36,860 bases of DNA, taken from positions 1 through 36,860 of the forward strand of contig JAFUPY010000005.1 in assembly GCA_017472565.1 (NCBI GenBank), read 5' to 3'. Shown piece after piece: positions 7,662 to 14,865 of the stretch. Numbering within the stretch: position 1 is the stretch's first letter; each line of letters begins with the position of its first letter. Source of the DNA: Eubacterium sp. (lineage in GTDB: Bacteria; Bacillota; Clostridia; Lachnospirales; Lachnospiraceae). Below the pieces are notes generated by a model. It ran no database searches, was not told where the DNA came from, and saw only the letters and a list, made by a program, of their open reading frames with translations. Made by a program: the position numbers and the translations under genes.

Positions 7662-8630
7662 ATGTCACAGTATACATTAGCAGATGCAAAAAATTTATCA
7701 CAGAGCAAACTTACAAAACACGTGATTGACGAGTTCCGTAAATCTCCTTTAATGGACAGAATGGTATTTGATGATTGCGTAAAACCACAGGGCGGCGATT
7801 CCTTGGCGTATGTTTACAACAGAGTAACTACATACCCAACAGCTGGCGGTCGTGCTATCAACTCTGAATACGCGACAAAAGATGTTGCAAAAACAACACC
7901 AGTAACTGTAAACCTTAAAATCTTCGGCGGCGCTTTCGATTTAGACCGTGTGCTGATTAATCACGAAAGAGAAGTTATCACAAACATGCTTATGTTCCAG
8001 ATGGAACAGAAGATTAAGGCAACAAATGCAGTGTTCCACGATTGGTTCATCAATGGTGACAGCGCAACAGATGCATTAGCATTTGATGGTCTGGACAAAG
8101 CAATCAAAGGAACAAAAACAGATTATACACCTGCTGAAGCTCTTGATATGTCTTCCGCTGAAGCAATCGAGCAGAACTGGAAAAAGTTTGTTTACTACAT
8201 TAGACAGACTATTAAAGCTATGGATGGCACACCAGATATTATGCTTGTAAACAGCGATATGTTCGCAGTGTTCCAGACAGTAGCTGATTTCTCCGCACAG
8301 TTCCAGTTAACAAAGAATGATCTTGGTTCTGAAATCGTGAAATACGGTAAAACAAGCATTATGCAGATGGGCGATAAAGCAGGAGCTTCCAGCCAGATTA
8401 TCGCAACAGATGAAACAGATGGTACATCTACAATCTACTTCGCACGTTTAGGCTTAGACGGCGTACATGCTGTTACTCCATCTGGTGAAAAGACACCAAA
8501 AACATATCTGCCAAACTTATCATTACCAGGCGCAGTAAAAACTGGCGAAGTGGAAATGATCGCAGCTATGGCAGTAAAAGCTACAAAGAGCGCAGCTGCC
8601 CTTAGAAATATCAAGGTTGGAATTGTCTAA
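7662..8630 (+). CDS. Major capsid protein (HK97-fold)
   Basis: The 322-aa protein starts at ATG 7662, with AAAGGATG upstream. Its size and its place right after the scaffold fit an HK97-fold coat protein. Segments such as FDDCVKPQGGDSLAYVYNRVTTYPTAGGRAINSEY and NLKIFGGAFDLDRVLINHE suit the N-arm/E-loop and spine regions. Codon choice is strikingly biased to A/T-ending preferred codons, like the highly expressed host operon at 32,484-36,860 and unlike neighbouring phage genes, as expected for the most abundant virion protein. No LQFFA site is visible at its N-terminus. Confidence 0.88.
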   Translation: MSQYTLADAKNLSQSKLTKHVIDEFRKSPLMDRMVFDDCVKPQGGDSLAYVYNRVTTYPTAGGRAINSEYATKDVAKTTPVTVNLKIFGGAFDLDRVLINHEREVITNMLMFQMEQKIKATNAVFHDWFINGDSATDALAFDGLDKAIKGTKTDYTPAEALDMSSAEAIEQNWKKFVYYIRQTIKAMDGTPDIMLVNSDMFAVFQTVADFSAQFQLTKNDLGSEIVKYGKTSIMQMGDKAGASSQIIATDETDGTSTIYFARLGLDGVHAVTPSGEKTPKTYLPNLSLPGAVKTGEVEMIAAMAVKATKSAAALRNIKVGIV

Positions 8631-8644
8631 TTGAGGTGATCAAA

Positions 8645-9034
8645 ATGGCATATGTAACAGCTGATTACTATAGCGAAACATTTAAAGGGGAGCCGGTAGC
8701 TGATGCCGACTTCCCTTCACTTCTTTCCAGAGCAGAGGAAATTATCGAGGCACTGACAATGTATCGTGTAACAGCTGATACATTGCCATTAATGTCTGCT
8801 GACACCCAAGAACGTGTAAAAAAAGCCGTGTGTGCGCAGATTGAATATCTCGATGCCAATGGTGGAAGTGATATGGATACTGGGGACGGATTACAGAGTG
8901 CAGGTCTTGGAAAGTTCAACTATTCCAAAGCAACCAGTGCCGATGGCAGTACCACCCAGTCTATTTATGCACCTAGAGCAATGCGAATATTAGCGCCTAC
9001 GGGGCTTTTGTATCGTGGAGGTGGTTGTTATTAA
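8645..9034 (+). CDS. Head-tail connector (gp6-like)
   Basis: The 129-aa protein starts at ATG 8645 after GAGGTGAT; an in-frame GTG at 8636 overlaps that site. The sequence MAYVTADYYSETFKGEPVADADFPSLLSRAEEIIEALT is typical of connector/adaptor proteins that attach below the portal (helical bundle, Ala/Glu-rich start). It sits between the major capsid gene and the small minor capsid genes, where the DNA-packaging adaptor is expected. The C-terminus is Gly/Tyr-rich (GLLYRGGGCY) and its coding region overlaps the next gene. Confidence 0.75.
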   Translation: MAYVTADYYSETFKGEPVADADFPSLLSRAEEIIEALTMYRVTADTLPLMSADTQERVKKAVCAQIEYLDANGGSDMDTGDGLQSAGLGKFNYSKATSADGSTTQSIYAPRAMRILAPTGLLYRGGGCY

Positions 9035-9371
9035 GGCGATACCAAAAGAACTGCTCATTCACAAAGTCACGCACTCGCAGAACGTGAATAAGGACCGATG
9101 GGGTAAGTCAAAAACAGTCAAAGAACAGACATTGGAACGTGTACGGATGGAACCTACCAATAAAATTATCCGCGACAAGAACAATGCCGAGATTCAGTTG
9201 GCTGCCATCATGTTTTATGATTGCAGGAACAGTATTCCACGAGGCGTTATATTCGCCGTGGATGATATTATTTCTTTCAATGGGGAAAAATATCGGGTGC
9301 AAACGACAGACCCTCTATATGACAGAAAGAAACTGCATCATTATGAACTGGAGTTGGTGAAGAGTGGCTAA
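9015..9371 (+). CDS. Minor capsid/head closure protein
   Basis: The frame from GTG 9015 gives 118 aa. A strong GGAGGTGG at 9017-9024 would place the real start at ATT 9030, giving MKAIPKELLIHKVTHSQNV; that start would be a rare one, so the boundary is uncertain by 15 nt. The protein is small, beta-rich at the end (FAVDDIISFNGEKYRVQTTDPLYDRKKLHHYELELV), like Minor_capsid_1/head closure stoppers that bind the connector ring. It overlaps genes on both sides (20 nt and 8 nt), which suggests coupled translation. Confidence 0.7.
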   Translation: MEVVVIKAIPKELLIHKVTHSQNVNKDRWGKSKTVKEQTLERVRMEPTNKIIRDKNNAEIQLAAIMFYDCRNSIPRGVIFAVDDIISFNGEKYRVQTTDPLYDRKKLHHYELELVKSG

Positions 9372-9771
9372 GATTACTGCAAAAGTGACTTTTGACAAAT
9401 TCCGTGCCACTGCAAAGATTAAGGCGGCAAGTGATGAAGCACTGACTATGATGGGTAATCAAGCGCTTCAAGATGCTACTAAGTACGTGCCTGAAGACCA
9501 AGGATATTTAAAGGATAGTGGTATATCTCACAGCGATCAGAAAGCGGTTAACGGAGTGTTCCGTATGCGTTGGGAGGAACCTTATTCTCAGTATCTGTGG
9601 AATGGAAAAGTTATGCGTGGGAATCCTGCTAACAGAGATTATGGTCCGAAGAAATTAACATTCACGGCAGAATTTGCACGAGCAGAGTGGGCAAAATACG
9701 CACAAAAGGTGCATGGCGAGGAATGGAAGAAAGTCTATGAGGCGGCATTCCAAAGGGAGTTGAGAAAATGA
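9364..9771 (+). CDS. Minor capsid protein (Minor_capsid_2 / HK97 gp10-like)
   Basis: The 135-aa protein starts at GTG 9364, overlapping the previous gene by 8 nt. It has the features of small head-tail joining proteins: AKVTFDKFRATAKIKAASDEALTMMGNQALQDATKYVPEDQGYLKDS at the N-terminus and EEPYSQYLWNGKVMRGNP in the middle. Such proteins form part of the neck between connector and tail terminator. It shares ATGA with the next gene. Confidence 0.75.
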   Translation: MAKITAKVTFDKFRATAKIKAASDEALTMMGNQALQDATKYVPEDQGYLKDSGISHSDQKAVNGVFRMRWEEPYSQYLWNGKVMRGNPANRDYGPKKLTFTAEFARAEWAKYAQKVHGEEWKKVYEAAFQRELRK

Positions 9772-10157
9772 CACCATTAATTGAATTTATGGACGTGCTG
9801 TGTGATACCTTGGAAGCAAACTGCAACCTTTCACACAGTATTTCATTGGAAGAATTGCATCCTTCTGGCGGAATATATGCTGAATTAGGGGAAGGTTTTT
9901 CCAATACAACTTATTATGATAAAAGTGCGGTCAAGGTCTTGCCCGTGCTTTTTTTATGCCGTGATTTCGACCAGAAGAACGGCATGGAACAGCTGATCAA
10001 TATCTGCAATTATCTGCAGAGGCTGAAAGAGTATCCGAACGGAGAAACGTTCTCCTGGTTGGATGCGGAAATTGCAAAGGAACCAAATAAAATCGGCAGG
10101 GATGAAGATGGAGCGTACAATCTCTCCTGTATTTTGAACTGCAAAGTCTATTATTAA
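9768..10157 (+). CDS. Minor capsid/tail terminator-like protein
   Basis: The 129-aa protein starts at ATG 9768 in an ATGA overlap with the previous stop. Its size and its place just before the major tail protein match the Minor_capsid_3/tail terminator group, which caps the tail tube at the neck. Visible features are a helical start (LIEFMDVLCDTLEANCNL), a basic/aromatic middle, and a C-terminal strand LSCILNCKVYY. The exact family is inferred from the neighbourhood. Confidence 0.65.
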   Translation: MTPLIEFMDVLCDTLEANCNLSHSISLEELHPSGGIYAELGEGFSNTTYYDKSAVKVLPVLFLCRDFDQKNGMEQLINICNYLQRLKEYPNGETFSWLDAEIAKEPNKIGRDEDGAYNLSCILNCKVYY

Positions 10158-10169
10158 CGAGGTGATATC

Positions 10170-10664
10170 ATGAAAAGATTAAATCTCCAGCATTTTGCTG
10201 AAGTGCTTCCAGAACTTCCAAAAGCACCGGAAATCAACTATGAAACGGAAGCATTTATCAATACGACACCAGATGGTGAAAGCGCAACATGGCAGTCTTT
10301 GGCGGCGCTGACACAGAATATGTCCCAGAATTTAAACGAAGTATTGCACCAGGTGGCATACTACGCAGATAAAGGTTGGGGCTCTACAGAAGTGACAGGC
10401 GCGCAGCTTACACTTACCTTAACTGGTGCTGTTAAGCCAGAAGACGAAGCGTGCAAGTATATTTTGAGCGAGGAAGTAATGTATGGATTTGGTGCTGCAC
10501 GTAAAACACACTTAAAACTGGCAAAAGGTGATAAATACGTTATCTGGTCAGTAACACTTGCAAACATCACTCCTGCATATGGCGAAGCAAATGCAATCAA
10601 TGCCTTAACTGTAACCGTACATGGAAACGGCAAGCCAGTAACTGGCACTACAGCGACAGCATAA
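10170..10664 (+). CDS. Major tail tube protein with N-terminal Prp-like site
   Basis: The 164-aa protein starts at ATG 10170, after GAGGTGAT. The start MKRLNLQHFAEVLPELPKAP contains NLQHFA (residues 5-10), a close match to the Prp cleavage motif. The body has beta-rich, tail-tube-like stretches (STEVTGAQLTLTLTGAVKPEDEACKYILSEEVMYGFG and SVTLANITPAYGEANAINALTVTVHGNG). Its place before the two tail chaperones and the tape measure supports the tube assignment. Confidence 0.82.
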   Translation: MKRLNLQHFAEVLPELPKAPEINYETEAFINTTPDGESATWQSLAALTQNMSQNLNEVLHQVAYYADKGWGSTEVTGAQLTLTLTGAVKPEDEACKYILSEEVMYGFGAARKTHLKLAKGDKYVIWSVTLANITPAYGEANAINALTVTVHGNGKPVTGTTATA

Positions 10665-10666
10665 GG

Positions 10667-10694
10667 AAGGGGAGCAATCCTCTTCCCCTTTTTT
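10667..10694 (+). terminator. Intrinsic terminator after the major tail protein
   Basis: AAGGGGA (10667-10673) pairs with TCCCCTT (10684-10690), leaving a 10-nt loop; with the following bases it gives a run of six Ts to 10694. It starts 2 nt after the stop codon. A terminator after an abundant structural gene can lower expression of the chaperone and tape measure genes. Confidence 0.75.
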
Positions 10695-10713
10695 ATAAGT
10701 GGAGGTAGAAAAA

Positions 10714-11166
10714 ATGGCATATCAGGCTAAGAGAAGTAAGAAAGTTATTGAAGAATTTGAACTGGTGGACGAGAACGATAAGGTCGTGGAATGTCTGAAA
10801 GTGGATTTGAGCGCACCAGGGCTTACCGAGAAAATCCGTCAGAAATATGTGGCGCTTGTGAATATCCAGCAGGAAGTGCAGGGAGTCAACGCGGGCAATA
10901 ATTCGCAGGAAGAGGTCATGCGTGCATGTACGTTATTGGGAACAGCTGTTGTTGATCTGATTGAGGCGGTATTTGGCAGAGAAGATGCGGAAAAAATCGT
11001 TGCTTTCTATGAAGAGGGATATTCCGAAATGGTGATAGAAGTTCTTCCGTTCATTTCCGAAGTGGTCCTTCCTAGAATGAATGAGATCCGCAAGGAAAGC
11101 AAGAAAGCCACACTTTCTAAGTATAACCGCAGACAGAGACGTGCATTTGCAAAGAGAGGTTTGTAA
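10714..11166 (+). CDS. Tail assembly chaperone (gpG-like)
   Basis: The 150-aa protein starts at ATG 10714 after GGAGGT. It is acidic and helical, with a basic tail (SKYNRRQRRAFAKRGL). Length and position between the tube gene and the gene upstream of the tape measure are those of the first tail assembly chaperone, which coats the tape measure until the tube forms. The stop and the next ATG overlap by one base (TAATG). I saw no slippery heptamer near its end, so the second chaperone is probably made by reinitiation. Confidence 0.7.
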   Translation: MAYQAKRSKKVIEEFELVDENDKVVECLKVDLSAPGLTEKIRQKYVALVNIQQEVQGVNAGNNSQEEVMRACTLLGTAVVDLIEAVFGREDAEKIVAFYEEGYSEMVIEVLPFISEVVLPRMNEIRKESKKATLSKYNRRQRRAFAKRGL

Positions 11167-11768
11167 TGGGATATTTGACAGAAATTCCACGGTACACGAT
11201 TCGTACAACAAAGGGAAATATACGTGTCAATCCTGCATTTGATACCGTTCTTGAGATACAGAAATTGTACAGAGAAGATGAGCTGTCCGACCTTGAAAAA
11301 GTTGACCAGGCATTGCGCATGCTTGTTGTGAACAATTGGAATCTGTCTCTTTTTTCAGTGTATGAAAAGTACGAACTTTTAAAAGAGATAACAAAACTGC
11401 ATATTGAGACGAAAAAGCGGGCATCCACAAAGAAAAATCGGGTGCCTATTCTTGATTTTGAAGAGGATGGAGATTATATCTATGCTTCATTCATGCAGGA
11501 TTATCACATTGATCTGATTGATATGCAGGGGAAATTACCTTGGAAAAAGTTCTTGTATCTGTTCAATGGGCTTTCCGATAAGACCAAGATTAAGCAGGTC
11601 ATGAAGATACGCGACATGGAAATGCCTGAACACAACGGCAAGAACATGAAATATATCCAGCAGCTGCAGGAACTGAAATCATATTATGCACTGCCAGTAC
11701 GAGGCGGTGGCGGTCAGTCTGGCTTGGATATGCTGTTTGCTACCTTGGAGAGCATGGCAAAGCAGTAA
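11166..11768 (+). CDS. Tail assembly chaperone, Gp15 family
   Basis: The 200-aa protein starts at ATG 11166, overlapping the previous stop by 1 nt. It resembles Gp15 proteins, known from Listeria and other Firmicutes phages: IRVNPAFDTVLEIQKLYREDELSDLEKVDQALRMLV, then FLYLFNGLSDKTKIKQVMKIRDMEMPE, ending in a Gly-rich stretch before GLDMLFATLESMAKQ. These proteins sit before the tape measure and probably help it fold. No enzyme motif is seen. Confidence 0.75.
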   Translation: MGYLTEIPRYTIRTTKGNIRVNPAFDTVLEIQKLYREDELSDLEKVDQALRMLVVNNWNLSLFSVYEKYELLKEITKLHIETKKRASTKKNRVPILDFEEDGDYIYASFMQDYHIDLIDMQGKLPWKKFLYLFNGLSDKTKIKQVMKIRDMEMPEHNGKNMKYIQQLQELKSYYALPVRGGGGQSGLDMLFATLESMAKQ

Positions 11769-11785
11769 AGGCAGGTGAGTAATGC

Positions 11786-14191
11786 ATGGGAAAAGATTAC
11801 GAAGGCGGCGAAATTGAGTATACCATACGTGCCGATGACAGTTATATTGAATCGGATCTTAACAAAGCCCATAAAAAGGTTGAAAAAGCCGCCAAAGAAT
11901 CTGCCGAAAAAGTAGAGAAAATCGAAGCAGATAAAACAAAAAATATCAAATCTGAAACCGATAAGGTTGTAAAAAATTCAGAAAAAGCCGCCAAGGATGT
12001 GGAAAATGCTTGGCAGAGTATCGATGGTGATGTTGATATTCATACCAATGCAAAAACTGAAAAGGCTGAGTCAAAGATTAAAAGTATCAGTAAAGATAGA
12101 AGCCTTGACGTAAAGATGGATGCCGACAATTCCGGTGCAAAGAAAGCAATAGAGGAACTGGAAGACGTAGGCGAGGAAGTTTCTGGCTCTCTCAAAGATA
12201 AGTTGTCAGAAGCATTGTCGGGTGATGCGTTGTCGGAAATCGGGAACTCATTACTGGGCGGTCTGGATTCTATATTAGGATCTGCAGGCGGTAAATTTGC
12301 AGGTCTGGGTTCTGGACTGACTTCCGCATTGGGCGGTCTTGGCGGGTTATCGTCTGTATTGCCTGTGGCGGCGATTGCAGGAATCGGCACGGCACTTGTT
12401 GGTGTTGGTACTGCAGCTGTAAATGTTGCGGACGATATGAAAGGCGCCATGAACACGTTCCTTGCCAGCACTGGTACCGCAAGGGAAGAGACCGAACGAT
12501 ACCAGACAATCCTAGAGGATATTTACAACAATAATTATGGTGACAGTTTTGAAGATATCGCAAATGCCATGGCAAGCGTTAAGAAAAACCTTGGTGATCT
12601 TGATGATGCCACCCTGCAGGAAATCACAGAATCGGCATTTGCACTTCGGGATACGTTCGAGTATGACGTGACCGAATCTACCAGAGCAGCCAAAGCCATG
12701 ATGGATAACTTCGGTATTTCGGGCGAACAGGCTATGAGCATGATTGCAGCCGGAGCGCAGAATGGATTGGATTATTCTGGGGAACTCATAGACAGTATTA
12801 ACGAATATTCTGTACAGTTCGCAAAGATGGGACTTGATGCAGATGATATGTTCAAGATTTTCCAAAAGGGTGCTGAATCTGGCGCTTTTAATCTTGATAA
12901 AATCGGTGATGCTGTCAAAGAAATGTCTATCCGCGTGGTAGACGGCTCTGATACTACAAGAGAGGGCTTCAAGCTGTTAGGTTTGGATGCTGACGAAATG
13001 GCGAGAAAATTCGCCGCAGGTGGCGAGACTGCTAAAGAAGCATTCAATGAGACAATTAAGGCTCTGGCCAACATGGAAGACCCAATCGCTCAGAACACGG
13101 CAGGCGTGAATATTCTGGGAACCATGTGGGAAGATTTGGGCGCAGATGCGGTAACAGCCCTTGCAGATATCGAAGAGGGCGCATACGACACGGAAGAGGC
13201 CATGAACGGCATTAAGGAAGTTAAATATGACAGCCTTGGTGATATGTTCCAGGCATTGAAACGTAATGTGGAAACGCTCTTGATTCCGATTGGCGAGGCT
13301 CTTATGCCGTTACTGGAATCTTTCTTGGAATCTGGCTTAGAGATGGTAGAGGAACTTCTCGTACCACTGATTGAACTTACAGCAGAATTTTTGGGGCCAC
13401 TTATCGAGTTAATCAGCAAGGGGATTGGTCCTTTGTCAGAAGCATTTATCTTTCTGATAGAAAGTGCCATGTGGCCATTGATGGAAACTGCAGACTTACT
13501 TCGTACATTTTTCACAGAAACCATATTCGATATGGCAGAAAAAGTGGGCGAGGGAATTCAGCGAATCCGTGAATTTTTCCAAGGAATCATAGATTTTTTC
13601 AAAGGTCAGTTTCTTGAAAGAATCCGTGAAACGGTCTCTTCTGTACGAGGTCATTTTGATAATGTGAAGCAGATTTTCCAAAGTATTATTGATTTTGTGC
13701 GAAACGTTTTTTCGGGCAACTGGAAAGCTGCATGGCAGAATGTGAAAGATATTTTTGCGAATATTGTCCAGGGCTTTGCCGGAATTTTCAAAAGCCCGAT
13801 TAACAGTATCATTGACGGAATCAACTCCTTTATCCGTGGCTTGAATAAAATCAAGATTCCGAGCTGGGTGCCAGGTGTAGGCGGAAAAGGTTTTAGCATT
13901 AAGACAATTCCACGTCTGAAAGTCGGCATGGAATACGTGCCATCTGACTATTTCCCGGCTTTTCTTGATGAAGGCGAAGCAGTCCTTACCCGAGAAGAAA
14001 ACGTGATGTATCGGGCATTAGGCGGTGTTGAGGGCATGCTTGCACTTTCAAGAGGATACCAGGATATTCGGGAGAGCCAGACACAGACAAGCACTATTGT
14101 TGTGCATACGCATGTAGATATGGACGGCAGAGAAGTAGCAAGAGGTGTATCGGAGTTTGTAGGCGAACAGTTGCCATGGGAGGAATTATAG
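11786..14191 (+). CDS. Tape measure protein
   Basis: The 801-aa protein starts at ATG 11786. Residues ~1-130 are a highly charged coiled coil (KKVEKAAKESAEKVEKIEADKTK). A hydrophobic Gly/Ala region follows (~150-210, LGGLGGLSSVLPVAAIAGIGTALVG). The central PhageMin_Tail-like domain includes SIRVVDGSDTTREGFKLLGLDADEMARKF. Later come further amphipathic helices (GEALMPLLESFLESGLEMVEELLVPLIEL) and a C-terminal motif common to Firmicutes tape measures (GMEYVPSDYFPAFLDEGEAVLTREENVMYRALGG). It sets tail length and is ejected with the DNA. Tail length would be near 801 x 0.15 nm if the usual rule holds, but this has not been measured. Confidence 0.9.
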   Translation: MGKDYEGGEIEYTIRADDSYIESDLNKAHKKVEKAAKESAEKVEKIEADKTKNIKSETDKVVKNSEKAAKDVENAWQSIDGDVDIHTNAKTEKAESKIKSISKDRSLDVKMDADNSGAKKAIEELEDVGEEVSGSLKDKLSEALSGDALSEIGNSLLGGLDSILGSAGGKFAGLGSGLTSALGGLGGLSSVLPVAAIAGIGTALVGVGTAAVNVADDMKGAMNTFLASTGTAREETERYQTILEDIYNNNYGDSFEDIANAMASVKKNLGDLDDATLQEITESAFALRDTFEYDVTESTRAAKAMMDNFGISGEQAMSMIAAGAQNGLDYSGELIDSINEYSVQFAKMGLDADDMFKIFQKGAESGAFNLDKIGDAVKEMSIRVVDGSDTTREGFKLLGLDADEMARKFAAGGETAKEAFNETIKALANMEDPIAQNTAGVNILGTMWEDLGADAVTALADIEEGAYDTEEAMNGIKEVKYDSLGDMFQALKRNVETLLIPIGEALMPLLESFLESGLEMVEELLVPLIELTAEFLGPLIELISKGIGPLSEAFIFLIESAMWPLMETADLLRTFFTETIFDMAEKVGEGIQRIREFFQGIIDFFKGQFLERIRETVSSVRGHFDNVKQIFQSIIDFVRNVFSGNWKAAWQNVKDIFANIVQGFAGIFKSPINSIIDGINSFIRGLNKIKIPSWVPGVGGKGFSIKTIPRLKVGMEYVPSDYFPAFLDEGEAVLTREENVMYRALGGVEGMLALSRGYQDIRESQTQTSTIVVHTHVDMDGREVARGVSEFVGEQLPWEEL

Positions 14192-14192
14192 T

Positions 14193-14855
14193 ATGTTGAT
14201 CAATAAAACACCATTGAGTGATTACAATGGCAAATTAAAAATGGGCTATAAAATAAGTGGCTGTGAACTGGACGTTTCCGTATTCCATGGACGAAAACGT
14301 TCTTTTTTTAATGTCCTTAATACGTCCGTGGGTTTAAAAACCTTAAAATTCCCGATTGTATTTCATGGCAAAGATGAAGCAGAAACAACGAGCAATAAAT
14401 CCAAATTCGAGATGGCGATTTTGGGAAAGAGCGAATTGGAGTTGGACGATGGCTTTCTGTACAGTGTTGTGCTTACAGATATCGGTCAGGCGTCCTATCC
14501 GTCTCCACAGTTGCTTGAAGTGGAATATACATTCACTGGTGTACGTCATGGCGAGTACGTGGTAACGGATGGTAATGTTGTGAATTGCGACAGTACACTT
14601 CCATACACGGATTGCATCTTAACAGTTACAGTAACTGCAGACGGATCCAATTATAAAGTCGGTACCGTTACATTCTTAAAGGTGACAGCCGGTGAAGTAT
14701 TGATTGTGGATGGAATCAACGGACGTATTCTTGTGGATGGTGCGCCTGCGGCTGAACGAGCAGAGTGGACGGAGTTCCCGAAACTTGTTCCCGGCGAGAA
14801 TGAGCTTACGTGTGAAGATACTCTTATGGTGGAATTTTACCCAGTGTATTTTTAG
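14193..14855 (+). CDS. Distal tail protein (Dit-like)
   Basis: The 220-aa protein starts at ATG 14193, one base after the tape measure stop, with GGAGG in the end of that gene. It contains beta-rich segments (KMGYKISGCELDVSVFHGRKRSFFNVL, FPIVFHGKDEAETTSNKSKFEMAILGKSELELDDGFLYSVVLTDIG) and an Ig-like tail ending LTCEDTLMVEFYPVYF. Position between tape measure and the large tail-associated protein is that of Dit, the hub ring of siphovirus baseplates. Confidence 0.8.
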   Translation: MLINKTPLSDYNGKLKMGYKISGCELDVSVFHGRKRSFFNVLNTSVGLKTLKFPIVFHGKDEAETTSNKSKFEMAILGKSELELDDGFLYSVVLTDIGQASYPSPQLLEVEYTFTGVRHGEYVVTDGNVVNCDSTLPYTDCILTVTVTADGSNYKVGTVTFLKVTAGEVLIVDGINGRILVDGAPAAERAEWTEFPKLVPGENELTCEDTLMVEFYPVYF

Positions 14856-14865
14856 GAGGTAGAAG

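Noticed and set aside
11140-11180. Programmed -1 frameshift between the two tail chaperones
   Set aside because: No slippery heptamer such as AAAAAAA or GGGAAAG is seen near the end of the first gene; TAATG coupling explains the arrangement.
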